Of a stretch of DNA of 64,000 nt, positions 12,121 through 22,900 are shown piece by piece. Under the pieces are notes generated by a model. That model ran no database searches. It saw only the letters and a program-made list of their open reading frames with translations, and was not told the origin of the DNA. A program made the position numbers and the translations under genes. Every line of letters begins with the position of its first letter. Positions within the stretch are counted from its first letter, which is position 1. The DNA comes from Sebastes aleutianus (lineage: Eukaryota > Chordata > Actinopteri > Perciformes > Sebastidae). The DNA lies in contig CAKAKS010000066.1 in the NCBI GenBank assembly GCA_916700875.1, forward strand, positions 36,914,716 through 36,978,715, written 5' to 3'.

Positions 12121-12826
12121 TCAGAGTCCCCCCCCGACCCCCCAGCAGCAACAAGCTGCCCAGGTCAGAGTCCCCCCCCGACCCCCCAGCAGCAACAAGC
12201 TGACCAGTTCAGAGTCCCCCCCCGACCCCCCAGCAGCAACAAGCTGCCCAGGTAAGAGTCCCCCCCCGACCCCCCAGCAGCAACAAGTTGCCCAGGTAAG
12301 AGTCCCCCCCCACCCCCCAGCAGCAACAAGCTGACCAGTTCAGAGTCCCCCCCCACCCCCCAGCAGCAACAAGCTGCCCAGGTAAGAGTCCCCCCCCACC
12401 CCCCAGCAGCAACAAGCTGCCCAGGTAAGAGTCCCCCCCCACCCCCCAGCAGCAACAAGCTGCCCAGGTAAGAGTCTCCCCCCCCCCCACCCCCCAGCAG
12501 CAACAAGCTGACCAGGTCAGAGTCCCCCCCCGGCCCCCCAGCAGCAACAAGCTGCCCAGGTAAGAGTCTCCCCCCACCCCCCAGCAGCAACAAGCTGCCC
12601 AGGTAAGAGTCCCCCCCCACCCCCCAGCAGCAACAAGCTGCCCAGGTAAGAGTCCCCCCCCACCCCCCAGCAGCAACAAGCTGCCCAGGTAAGAGTCCCC
12701 CCCCCCAACCCCCAGCAGCAACAAGCTGACCAGGTCAGAGTCCCCCCCCGACCCCCCAGCAGCAACAAGCTGACCAGGTCAGAGTCCCCCCCCCCACCCC
12801 CCAGCAGCAACAAGCTGCCCATGTCA
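12121..12826. repeat. C-rich ~43-bp minisatellite, about 16 copies
   Basis: Each unit has AGAGT, a C run of 8 or more, a second C run of 6, then AGCAGCAACAAGCTGCCCAG. The minus strand therefore carries paired G runs of 6-8, suited to G-quadruplexes. Frames open on the minus strand (rich in Gly/Leu) are repeat artefacts. Confidence 0.95.
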
Positions 12827-12827
12827 G

Positions 12828-13092
12828 AAAGGGGATCAGGGAGGGGACCAGGGACGGGATCAGGGACGGGACCATGGAGGGGACCAGAGAGGGGACCAGG
12901 GAGGGGACCAAGGACAGGACCAGAGAGGGGACCAGGGAGGGGACCAGAGAGGGGACCAGGGAGGGGACCAGGGACGGGACCAGGGACGGGACCAGGGACG
13001 GGACCAGGGACGGGACCAGGGACGGGACCAGGGACGGGACCATGGAGGGGACCAGGGAGGGTACCAGGGACAGGACCAGGGAGGGGACCTGA
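12828..13092. repeat. 12-bp minisatellite GGGACCAGGGAC, about 22 copies
   Basis: Units alternate between GGGACCAGGGAC, GGGACCAGGGAG and GGGACCAGAGAG. It begins directly at the end of the C-rich array; the strand bias switches from C-rich to G-rich at the junction. Open frames in several phases are artefacts of the 12-base period. Confidence 0.95.
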
Positions 13093-14944
13093 GGCCGAGC
13101 ACTGAGCCGGGGGAGGCCCGCAGACATGCCAAAGATTTCTCTTCTATTGAGCTATATCTAAGGTAAACCTGTACAGTATTTCTCTTCTATTAAACTAGAT
13201 CTAAGGTAATGATGTATGTTCTAGAGGAGCTAACAGGACAACGGAGTGTGAATAGTAGTTTCTAAACAGCTGCCTTTGTTCGGTTTTCTGACAACGAGGA
13301 ACAAAAAGACTATTCATGCTGTTACTGTGAGAGCAGCTGGCGATGCCTGGCCTGGTGTACTGATGGCCTGCCAGCTTTTGACCACTTTACACTGCACAGA
13401 AGAACAGGTGTCTCACTTACACACACATAGACATTTCCTGTTGTAGGCCTATAATGACTGTAGGAAAGGGAGAGGCTGAATGAAGTTGATATCCAGGTAT
13501 AGGTATAGGCCTGTGGGCTCCCTTCAGGAACCTCAAATATTCATGAGTCTGCGATTAACCGGGAGCGTAGACCAGCACCGGTGTGACTCCTGCTGAGGCA
13601 GCAAGTAGTGCCAATCTGTGGACTGAGGCCCAGACATTCAGACAGAGCCTTTCTATTAATGTCACAGCCATCCCAGACACAAACTGTGCCATATCCTGAA
13701 CTCAGACTAATGCATCCGAAAACACAAGATCCAGATTTTTGCAGAGGGATTATGATTAGGATCCAGATTATGAATGGTGAGATTTATTATTTCCCTTTTG
13801 GCCGACCTCTTCCTCTATGCCCTCTCACTGTAATACATTAACCATGAGACGGTCGACAGGCTGAGACTCTTCCAGAGAGCTGTGGCCACAGGCTCGTCAG
13901 TGTCATCATGCTAATTAATTATGGCAAAATAGACCCATCTGAGAGTTGGCCTCCTTTAAGGCCCACAGCTAATCAGCAGCTCTATTCACAGCTAGGCTTG
14001 ACAATTGGCCTAGATATCCAGAAAGCAGAAGACAACACTTATTCTTCTAATCATAGAAAGGGTCCCCTGAGATGTGTCACTTTTAGACTGGCCATTTCAC
14101 TCAGATTTCCTGCAGCGATGCAGCTCAGTAGCGATGGGACGAGGATGTGTTTGTTTGTATGTTTCTAATGGTACGTCCGGCAGAGACGGACTGCCACCAT
14201 GCAGGACACTAAAACACTGACACAGCAGCAGCAGGGAGCATGTCAGCGTTCACGTGTTCATCTACAGTCCAGAAGGCCTCTTTTAGGTCCAACCACTGAC
14301 TTATTGTTCAGTTTATGAAGCTTTGTCTAATAGTTACACAATACTCAGCTAACTGGAGCACAAAGCGTCTTTACAACACTGACATTAAGTTGGCTTTACC
14401 AGGCTCATTTAATAGATTTTTGTTAATGCTTTATGATAAAATACAACAACAAAAAACGTTCCAACTGCTCGCTTGAAGTCATTAACCACAACAAAGGGCA
14501 GTTTACTGCAAACTTCCTCAAAGCAGCTCCCTGTCCGAGGCCTAATCCAGCAACGTGCACAGTAATTTGATTACAACATCAGAAAATATTCTGGTAATCC
14601 ACAAAGCAAAGTCCACATGAGGCAGCTGTGGCATAATGTCAGCAACAAGTCTGCTGTGGTCTAAAGCTGCAGCTCTGCAGCACGCAGCTTTTAAACAGGA
14701 ATACAGGCTCGGACAGTTTACTGCTCACTACTGTACAAACAGCTGAGTAACCAGTGCAAAACTTCATCCATCATTCTTGATGATTAGTTTTTTCCAGAGC
14801 TTTAACCAAATCTCACAGACTTCATCTCGATGACAAGAGAGTTGAGAGCTTTGGAAAAAGCTAGTAAGTGGACCTTGATGGAACGTTTTTTGTCAAGCTG
14901 TCTAATGTCTTAGTGGCTCTGGAGGATCACCCATGATGATGTTA
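13093..14944. other. bcr intron 1 sequence, no gene recognised
   Basis: Apart from a diverged ~47-base direct duplication at 13136-13205 (TTTCTCTTCTATT...ATCTAAGGTAA), I see no repeat or coding pattern. AT-rich stretches around 13900-14060 contain several TAAT words and could be regulatory, but this is not supported further. Confidence 0.4.
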
Positions 14945-15407
14945 CAGGGATGCACCGACTTTTTCAGTCCCGATACTGATACCTGGGCTTTGGGTATCGG
15001 CCGATACCGAGTACTGATCCGATACCAGTGTTCAGTTAATCATCTCTATGCCTCACTGTGTGCAAGTGACTGGGATCATTCTGTTATGTGTAAGGAATCA
15101 GACCTGACTTAAACATTGCTCTCTTAACTTTGTAAAACTAAATGTAACAAATAAACGCATAGATATTATTCAAATAATAAATGGTACACCAGCAACTTGG
15201 TAAAATATCTTAAAAATGAACAGGAATTACAATTCAAGTGTAAACCTTTTAATGCAGCAACCTATTGGTCAAAACTTAAACAGGAATTACATTCCATTAT
15301 ATAAAGTATATAGGATATAAATATAGAATTGAATTGAATAGATCGGCCCCATAGTCACGATATCCAGATTCGGCCCGATATCTGTTATTGCTCTCGGTGC
15401 GTCTCCT
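14945..15407. mobile_element. Decayed hAT-like MITE
   Basis: The left end CAGGGATGCACCGA is the typical start of a vertebrate hAT element, and the right end TCGGTGCGTCTCCT at 15394-15407 is its inverse with three changes. GATAC/GTATCGG words just inside are also typical. No transposase is present and no 8-bp target duplication survives. Confidence 0.7.
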
Positions 15408-17116
15408 ATTGGAGACTACGTATTTCTGAGAGAGCCTGCATTACAGTCTGGGGCGTGGAGCTTGAATGACGTGGACGTTCACCAACCAGACAGGGTAGAA
15501 GAGAAATATGATATTGATTGCATTATGTGATTTTATGGATATTATGGATGCAGCATTTTTGGACTAAAAATCAGGATATCTCGGCCACCGCTGCATCACT
15601 TTGGACCATTCTTTTTTTAAATCTGTCCATCACAAGTCCTACAGCTTTATAGAAGTGCAGCACTAACTCACTGGAGGTCCGTTTTAATATCATTCAATAG
15701 AAAGCAGGTTTTCTTTCTAGAGTTTTTCAAGCAAATGACTCTGTCATAAAAGTATTCATTCTTTGGAGAAATAGAAACTTTCTGTGCATCTGCTTTTAGT
15801 TATTTTTCTTACAGAAGAAGGAGCTAAACCACCCTGACAGTATGTTAGCAGTACTGCGCCACAAATGGCACAGGGGAATGGATTTGGACATTTCAGTCAT
15901 CCGAGCAGCGTGCTAGCTTACATTTCATGCTGATTATATCACAGACTATCTGCTTGTTCGTCACATGCTTTGTGTCAAAGAGCTTTAGACTGGATCACCT
16001 TATATAACAACGCACTATTCTGCTCATCTGTTTAATCTGACCCACAGTGGATAACACTTTTTTGTGGGGTAGAGGCAAACAATTTTCCAGCTCCAATCCT
16101 AATACGCACTCTGTTTCCCAATCCCTGTTTGGCATCAACCAGCAACAATATCCTGGTGTCCTCGTGTGTCGTTCACTTTGACGAACGTTCTCCAGAGGAA
16201 CACTCACTCCCGCCTCTCCTTCTGTCCCTGGCATTACCAAGTAGCCTTGACCACTCTCCTTATCCCACTTAGCATTGTTATATTGTTAACTTGTCAATAC
16301 TTGTGCTCAATGAGTGATTCTCCTATTGTGTTCACACATAACAACAGGAAACACTGATGGCAGGCGTTTTGATTGGAAGCCTCATGACACACTTTAAGCC
16401 TCTCCATCCTCTTTTTTGAGTGAGTTGTCAGGGCTTTTCCCCTACAGCCGCCTTCCGTAACAAAGAGCCTCCCTAAATTTATCACGCTAGACGAACCCCT
16501 TTAAGTTAATTACTCGGCACCAAGGACAACAACACTGATGTGTGCTGACACAAAAACACTGAGGGTGGACAGGAAGCCCGGAGGCAGCCGCTGTCATCTC
16601 TGTGAGGGTGCTGCAGCACTCAGTGGGCCAAGAAGAGAGGGCAGGCCTGCTTACAAAGGGTTAACAAAACCACTCCTGAATGAACTGCAAAACCACCGGG
16701 ATAAAGTTAAGAAGCAGTCCATCCCTGACACACTCAATATGGATCAATATTCTGAGGAGATCAAATGAAATTTGCATTAATAGGATGAGAAGATGAACTT
16801 TATTAAACCTGGCCTCATGTAGATAAACCTGCTGAAAACCAAGAAAATGGCAAAAACCCAACAAGAAATGTGCTTTCAAAAATGAAGTGCATAATAATCC
16901 TGGCTCCAGGGAACATTTTAGGATGGATTGAGTGTATGAGGTCAACATATTAGGTGCATTTTACACATCAGTGATTTATTCCGGATCAAGGCAAGTCTTT
17001 CAGACAGTAATTAGAGGGCCTATGTGCTTTTTAGAATTTTATCATCTCTACCCATTAGGAGAGTTTTCTGGGCTCGAGGACTCAGCTGTGTTGTGCAGTG
17101 TGTCTTGCAGACCTAC
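15408..17116. other. bcr intron 1, exon-1-proximal part
   Basis: No repeat or coding exon is recognised. Open frames here (for example 16538-16768) show no similarity to BCR exon 2 or any family I know. Confidence 0.45.
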
Positions 17117-18446
17117 CTAGATCTCCTTGAACACTGTTGTCATGAGAGGTCCTGCTGGACGTGGTGGAGTCCCCGTCACCGGGCCAGATCGGGCCCGTTT
17201 TACGGACCCCGATGATGGAGGCTTCGGACACCATCACCTGCTGCTTCAGGCATTTCTGAGACAGGGGTGTGGGCGGGCTGCTGCTGTCAAAGGACTGCTG
17301 GGAGTGCTGAGAGGGTGAGCGGCTTTTGTCCCTGTACATCTGGTAGGTGGTGGGGCTGGGAGACACGTGGCTGGACTGGCCCGGGGAGAAGTCCTCCTCG
17401 CTGGATGTTAAGTTCTCGTTGGAGCTGCAGTCTGGTGTGTAGCCGCCTCCTACGTCATCGAAGCTGCCGGGAGAGTAGGAGCGCCTCGGCCAGGTGAGGT
17501 GAGCATCCTCCTCTATGCTGTGGTCCCTGATGTGGATGACTCGGGTGTCCCCGTCAGCCATCATCCCCCCAACATACACAGTGGTATACGGCTGGCACTC
17601 TGCCGAATGCCGCTCAGCCTTCCCCCCAGTGGAACAGATCACGCCGTCTTTCATGAAGTGTGGGCTGACCTCGGCGTCATCATACGACCCGTTGAAGCTG
17701 CGGTTCCCCTCGGTGGATCTGCCTCTCTGAACAGCCTTGTTGATGTCCCCCGTGACGGCTGATAGATTCCCTGGGAGGGAGTGCAGAGACCTCTTGCGCT
17801 CCATCTGCATGGCCTGACTGCCCAGGGTGCTGATCTTGTCGGAGACCTCCCTGTCATTGACTTTGACCAGCCCTCGCTCCTGATGATACTCCATGTTCAC
17901 GTAGAAAGGTTTCTCCTGGCCGCCCATCACTGACAACCCTCTGCCATCTCCGGCCGTGTGAGAGTTGACCCTCCTGATGCGCTCAAAGTTGGATCTCAAA
18001 GCTGCCACCGAGCCTGTGCCCAGGGGGAAATCAGGGATGCCTGGTGAATCTCCTCCCTTCTGTTTGGCCGGGGATGCCCCGTCATCCACCTCTGCTTCTG
18101 GATGTGGTTGACAACTGGCCGTCTGGCCAGGCCCTCTCTGCTGCTGCTCCTCATCTGTGGTCTGGCTGTCTGGGCCACCGAGCAGGTCTCCATCATTCAT
18201 GTGGGCCGTGCTTTTAAATCCCCACCGCTGCCCATCATAAGACTTTCTCTCTTTAGCAAGCAGAGTCTGCAGGTAGATCATCCGAAAGCGCTCCTTGTTT
18301 ACTTCCTTCTCCAAGTGCCTGATGGATAACTTGCATTTCTTTAGCTCTTGTTCAATGTTCCCCAGTGAGTTCAGCTCCATGCAAGGGGGATCAGACTCAG
18401 GGAACTGGGCTCTCCATGCCGCCACAAACCCCACCGGTTCAACCAT
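17117..18446 (-). CDS. bcr: BCR (breakpoint cluster region) protein, coding exon 1
   Basis: This exon encodes the N-terminal ~443 residues of BCR, a cytoplasmic scaffold with RhoGEF and Rac-GAP activity; those domains lie in later exons not seen here. Seen: the N-terminal oligomerisation coiled coil (residues ~25-70, with KERFRMIYLQTLLAKE), the GRB2-docking motif FYVN with Tyr at about 182 (human Tyr177), and a Ser/Pro-rich stretch with RRSYSP, GGGYTPDCSSNENLTSSEEDF and SPSPTTY, all close to human BCR exon 1. An upstream in-frame ATG at 18479 would add 11 residues; I chose the ATG at 18446 because MVEPVGF aligns with the mammalian start MVDPVGF. The open frame runs to 17082, but a good donor (CTAG|GTAGGT) ends the exon at 17117, where human exon 1 also ends. 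The 3' exons are beyond the left edge of the window, since BCR intron 1 is very long in known genomes. Upstream it faces ift81 head to head. Confidence 0.93.
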
Positions 18447-19911
18447 AGTTAGTACTCGGACATTCACTATATCACTCATCAGTTAGCATCTCTAAAGCCT
18501 GACCTGGACTGGACTCTATACAACTGAAAGCTTCCATGGAGCATAGTACCATAGTACTTCTATAGTACAGACAGGGTGAGAAGGGAGGAGAACCCATTTA
18601 GTTTAGTCTTACTCACAAACACAAGGAGAAAGTCCTAGAGGCGAGATCACTGCTCCCATCCTCTGTCTTCCTCTGAGTTGGTGTCAGACTGATGATGGTG
18701 ATGATGGTGACTCTGACTGATATCAGTCCTCTCTGACTGGTCCCGGCTCTCAGACTGATCCCAGCTCTGTGTGTTGTGGCTCTTCGTCAGCATAAAGGGG
18801 AGGGGCTACATGGTTCACACTCCAAATACATAAAAAACGATGATGGAGGAGATTCAGCAGAAATGTTGAAAACCGCTGTTCTAACACTTCTGTGGTCTAA
18901 TGAGGGAGTTAAACTGGCACTTTTAAGGCGTGATGAACATGAGGGTTTAGTGCAGGAGGAAGGTGTTCTGGTCTTCAGTTCAGCTGGATGAAGAAAAACG
19001 AGGTCCCGGCTTTCAAATCAACTCTCCTCCGTTGGTAGCTCAGATCAGCCTCGGTTTTTACCCCGAAGAAGAAAGCAACTAGCTACATATCTCCCAGCCC
19101 GTCCAGCCTTAGCTCCAGACGTGTCTCTCCCTGGCATGTCCTCTCAGTTATGCTCTGAAAACTACTCGGATTAATCCGTCCAAAGTTCACTGTGTTGCAA
19201 CATGACGCCTGGTGGAGATATACCGCCATCTGACGGCTCAAACGTTCAGCCTGACAGTCAAGACAGGACAGGACAGTCAGGACAGGACGCTGATGCGTTC
19301 AAATACAACGAGGTGCATCTCCTCAACAAAACTATATATTGATACACGTGTCTGATAAAATACAGCAGTAAGTCAGTTTACTTCATTTAGCTGGTAGGTA
19401 TTGAACCTGATGAAATTCATAAGATTCTAGTAAGAAATAATGATAATTCATTAATTAATAATGATACCTATAGTTATATTATTTTAGGACGCATTTTTCG
19501 ACCATAAAGCACATACGGCAGAGTTTTCATCAACTTTTGTACTCTTCGGTGTGTTGAATTAAGCGAAAATCAATCTGCGCACATTTAGCGCAACACAGCT
19601 CTCTTAAACACACTGTCGAAGCTACTTCCGGTTAGCAACCAATCCGCGATGCTTCTGGTTTCCATGGAACTGCTGGTGACAACAGACGCTGCCTTCTACT
19701 CGCAGAACTAGCGAACTATTCCTATCTATTAGCCTACTGTAGTCTATAGCATTAGTCACCAGGAGGTCGGCTGGGTGGATTTCTTTGGTTTCTTTGCAGG
19801 TTGGGTTTCTTGTTAGTCGACGTCAAAGAGCTAAACTAAGATCAGATAGTTAGCTCAACGGTAGGGAGGACTCGTTCATTCAGTGCCTCTTATTTAACGG
19901 TATCGTTGAAG
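18447..19911. promoter_or_regulatory. Head-to-head bcr/ift81 intergenic region
   Basis: The two start codons diverge across 1465 bases, so the region must contain both 5' UTRs and promoters. Near ift81 there is GTTTCCATGGAAC at 19658-19670, one base short of a palindromic RFX X-box, and GTTAGCAACCAAT at 19631-19643, which joins an RFX-type half-site (AGCAAC) to a CCAAT box. IFT genes are established RFX targets. No TATA box is obvious for either gene; the start sites cannot be fixed from sequence. Confidence 0.6.
19631..19670 (+). promoter_or_regulatory. RFX X-box-like and CCAAT motifs upstream of ift81
   Basis: AGCAAC followed directly by CCAAT (19639-19643), then GTTTCCATGGAAC at 19658-19670, lie about 240-280 bases before the ift81 ATG. 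The second motif matches the X-box consensus RYYNYY-N(1-3)-RRNRAC with one mismatch. RFX plus NF-Y sites would fit a ciliary gene. Function is inferred. Confidence 0.45.
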
Positions 19912-22900
19912 ATGAGCGAACAGCTGAAATTGATCGTTGAACAGCTCAACAAGGAGCCGTTCAGGAGAAACTTTAACCTCATCACGTTTGACTCCCTGGA
20001 GCCCATGCAGCTGCTGCAGATGTTGAATGATGTTCTGGCTGAAATAGACCCAAAGGTGGGACACTACCGTTAGCTTCAGTTAGCACAGTAGCTTCAGTTA
20101 GCACACTAGCTTCAGTTAGCACAGTAGCTTCAGTTAGCATAGTAGCCTCAGTTAGCACAGTGGTGTCAGTAGCTTCAGTTAGCATAGTAGCTTCAGTTAG
20201 CACAGTGGTGTCAGTAGCTTCAGTTAGCACAGTAGCTTCAGTTATCACAGTGGTGTCAGTAGCTTCAGTTAGAACAGTAGCTTCAGTTAGCACAGTGGTG
20301 TCAGTAGCTTCAGTTAGCACAGTAGCTTCAGTTAGCACAGTGGTGTCAGTAGCTTCAGTTAGCACAGTAGCTTCAGTTAGCACAGTGGTGTCAGTAGCTT
20401 CAGTTAGCATTGTAGCTTCAGTTAGTACCGTGGTATCAGTAGCTTCAGTTAGCACAGTGATGTCAGTAGCTTCAGTTAGCACAGTGGTGTCAGTAGCTTC
20501 AGTTAGCACAGTAGCTTCAGTTATCACAGTGGTGTCAGTAGCTCAGTTAGCACAGTGATGTCAGTAGCTTCAGTTAGCACAGTAGCTTCAGTTAGCACAG
20601 TGGTGTCAGTAGCTTCAGTTAGCACAGTGATGTCAGTAGCTTCAGTTAGCACAGTAGCTTCAGTTAGCACAGTGGTGTCAGTAGCTTCAGTTAGCACAGT
20701 AGCTTCAGTTAGCACAGTGGTGTCAGTAGCTTCAGTTAGCATAGTAGCTTCAGTTAGTACTGTGGTATCAGTAGCTTTATTTAGCACAGTGGTGTCAGTA
20801 GATTCAGTTAGCATAGTAGATTCAGTTAGCACCGTGGTGTCAGTAGCTTCAGTTAGCATAGTAGCTTCATTTAGCACCGTGGTGTCAGTAGCTTCAGTTA
20901 GCACCGTGGTGTTGTAGTAGATTCAGTTAGCATAGTAGCTTCATTTAGCACCGTGGTGTCAGTAGCTTCAGTTAGCATAGTAGCTTCATTTAGCACCGTG
21001 GTGTCAGTAGCTTCAGTTAGCATAGTAGCTTAATTTAACACCGTGGTGTCAGTAACGTCAGTTAGCACAGTAGCTTCAGTTAGCACAGTGGTGTCAGTAG
21101 CTTCAGTTAGCATTGTAGCTTCAGTTAGTACCGTGGTATCAGTAGATTCATTTAGCACAGTAGCTTCAGTTAGCACAGTGATGTCAGTAGCTTCAGTTAG
21201 CACAGTGGTGTCAGTAGCTTCAGTTAGCACAGTAGCTTCAGTTAACACAGTGGTGTCAATAGCTTCAGTTAGAACAGTAGCTTCAGTTATCACAGTGGTG
21301 TCAGTAGCTCAGTTAGCACAGTGATGTCAGTAGCTTCAGTTAGCACAGTGATGTCAGTAGCTTCAGTTAGCACAGTAGCTTCAGTTAGCACAGTGGTGTC
21401 AGTAGCTTCAGTTAGCACAGTGATGTCAGTAGCTTCAGTTAGCACAGTGGTGTCAGTAGCTTCAGTTAGCACAGTAGCTTCAGTTAGCACAGTGGTGTCA
21501 GTAGCTTCAGTTAGCATAGTAGCTTAATTTAACACCGTGGTGTCAGTAACGTCAGTTAGCACAGTAGCTTCAGTTAGCACAGTAGCTTCAGTTAGCACAG
21601 TGGTGTCAGTAGCTTCAGTTAGCATTGTAGCTTCAGTTAGTACCGTGGTATCAGTAGCTTCAGTTAGAACAGTAGCTTCAGTTAGCACAGTGATGTCAGT
21701 AGCTTCAGTTAGCACAGTAGCTTCAGTTAGCACAGTGGTGTCAGTAGCTTCAGTTAGCACAGTGATGTCAGTAGCTTCAGTTAGCACAGTGGTGTCAGTA
21801 GCTTCAGTTAGCACAGTAGCTTCAGTTAGCACAGTGGTGTCAGTAGTGTCAGTTAGCACAGTAGCTTCAGTTAGCACAGTGGTGTCAGTAGCTTCAGTTA
21901 GCATAGTAGCTTCAGATAGTACTGTGGTATCAGTAGCTTTATTTAGCACAGTGGTGTCAGTAGATTCAGTTAGCACAGTGGTGTCAGTACCTTCAGTTAG
22001 CACCGTGGTGTCAGTAGCTTCAGTTAGCACAGTAGCTTCAGTTAGTACCGTGGTATCAGTAGCTTCAGTAAGCACAGTGGTGTCAGTAGCTTCAGTTAGC
22101 ATAGTAGCTTCAGTTAGCACAGTGGTGTCAGTAACTTCAGTTAGCACAGTAGCTTCAGTTAGCACAGTGGTGTCAGTAGCTTCAGTTAGCATTGTAGCTT
22201 CAGTTAGTACCGTGGTATCAGTAGCTTTAGTTAGCACAGTGGTGTCAGTAGCTTCAATTAGCACAGTGGTGTCAGTAGCTTCAGTTATTATAGTAGCTTC
22301 AGTTAGCACCGTGGTGTCAGTAGCTTCAGTTAGCATAGTAGCTTCATTTAGCACCGTGGTGTCAGTAGCTTCAGTTAGCATAGTAGCTTCATTTAGCACC
22401 GTGGTGTCAGTAGCTTCAGTTAGCATAGTAGCTTCATTTAACACCGTGGTGTCAGTAACTTCAGTTAGCACAGTAGCTTCAGTTAGCACAGTAGCTTCAG
22501 TTAGCACAGTGGTGTCAGTAGCTTCAGTTAGCATTGTAGCTTCAGTTAGTACCGTGGTATCAGTAGCTTCAGTTAGCACAGTGATGTCAGTAGCTTCAGT
22601 TAGCACAGTGGTGTCAGTAGCTTCAGTTAGCACAGTAGCTTCAGTTATCACAGTGGTGTCAGTAGCTCAGTTAGCACAGTGATGTCAGTAGCTTCAGTTA
22701 GCACAGTGATGTCAGTAGCATCAGTTAGCACAGTAGCTTCAGTTAGCACAGTGGTGTCAGTAGCTTCAGTTAGCACAGTGATGTCAGTAACTTCAGTTAG
22801 CACAGTAGCTTCAGTTAGCACAGTGGTGTCAGTAGCTTCAGTTAGCACAGTAGCTTCAGTTAGCACAGTGGTGTCAGTAGTGTCAGTTAGCACAGTAGCT

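Noticed and set aside
12165..13132. Gly/Leu/Cys- and Pro/Ser-rich frames in the C-rich and 12-bp arrays
   Set aside because: Low-complexity translation of minisatellites on both strands.
16538..16768. Open frame as a possible bcr exon 2
   Set aside because: It is on the wrong strand for bcr and resembles nothing in BCR.
17082..17116. C-terminal extension of the bcr frame (GRSARHTAQHS)
   Set aside because: It lies beyond a consensus donor where BCR exon 1 is expected to end, so it is intron read-through.
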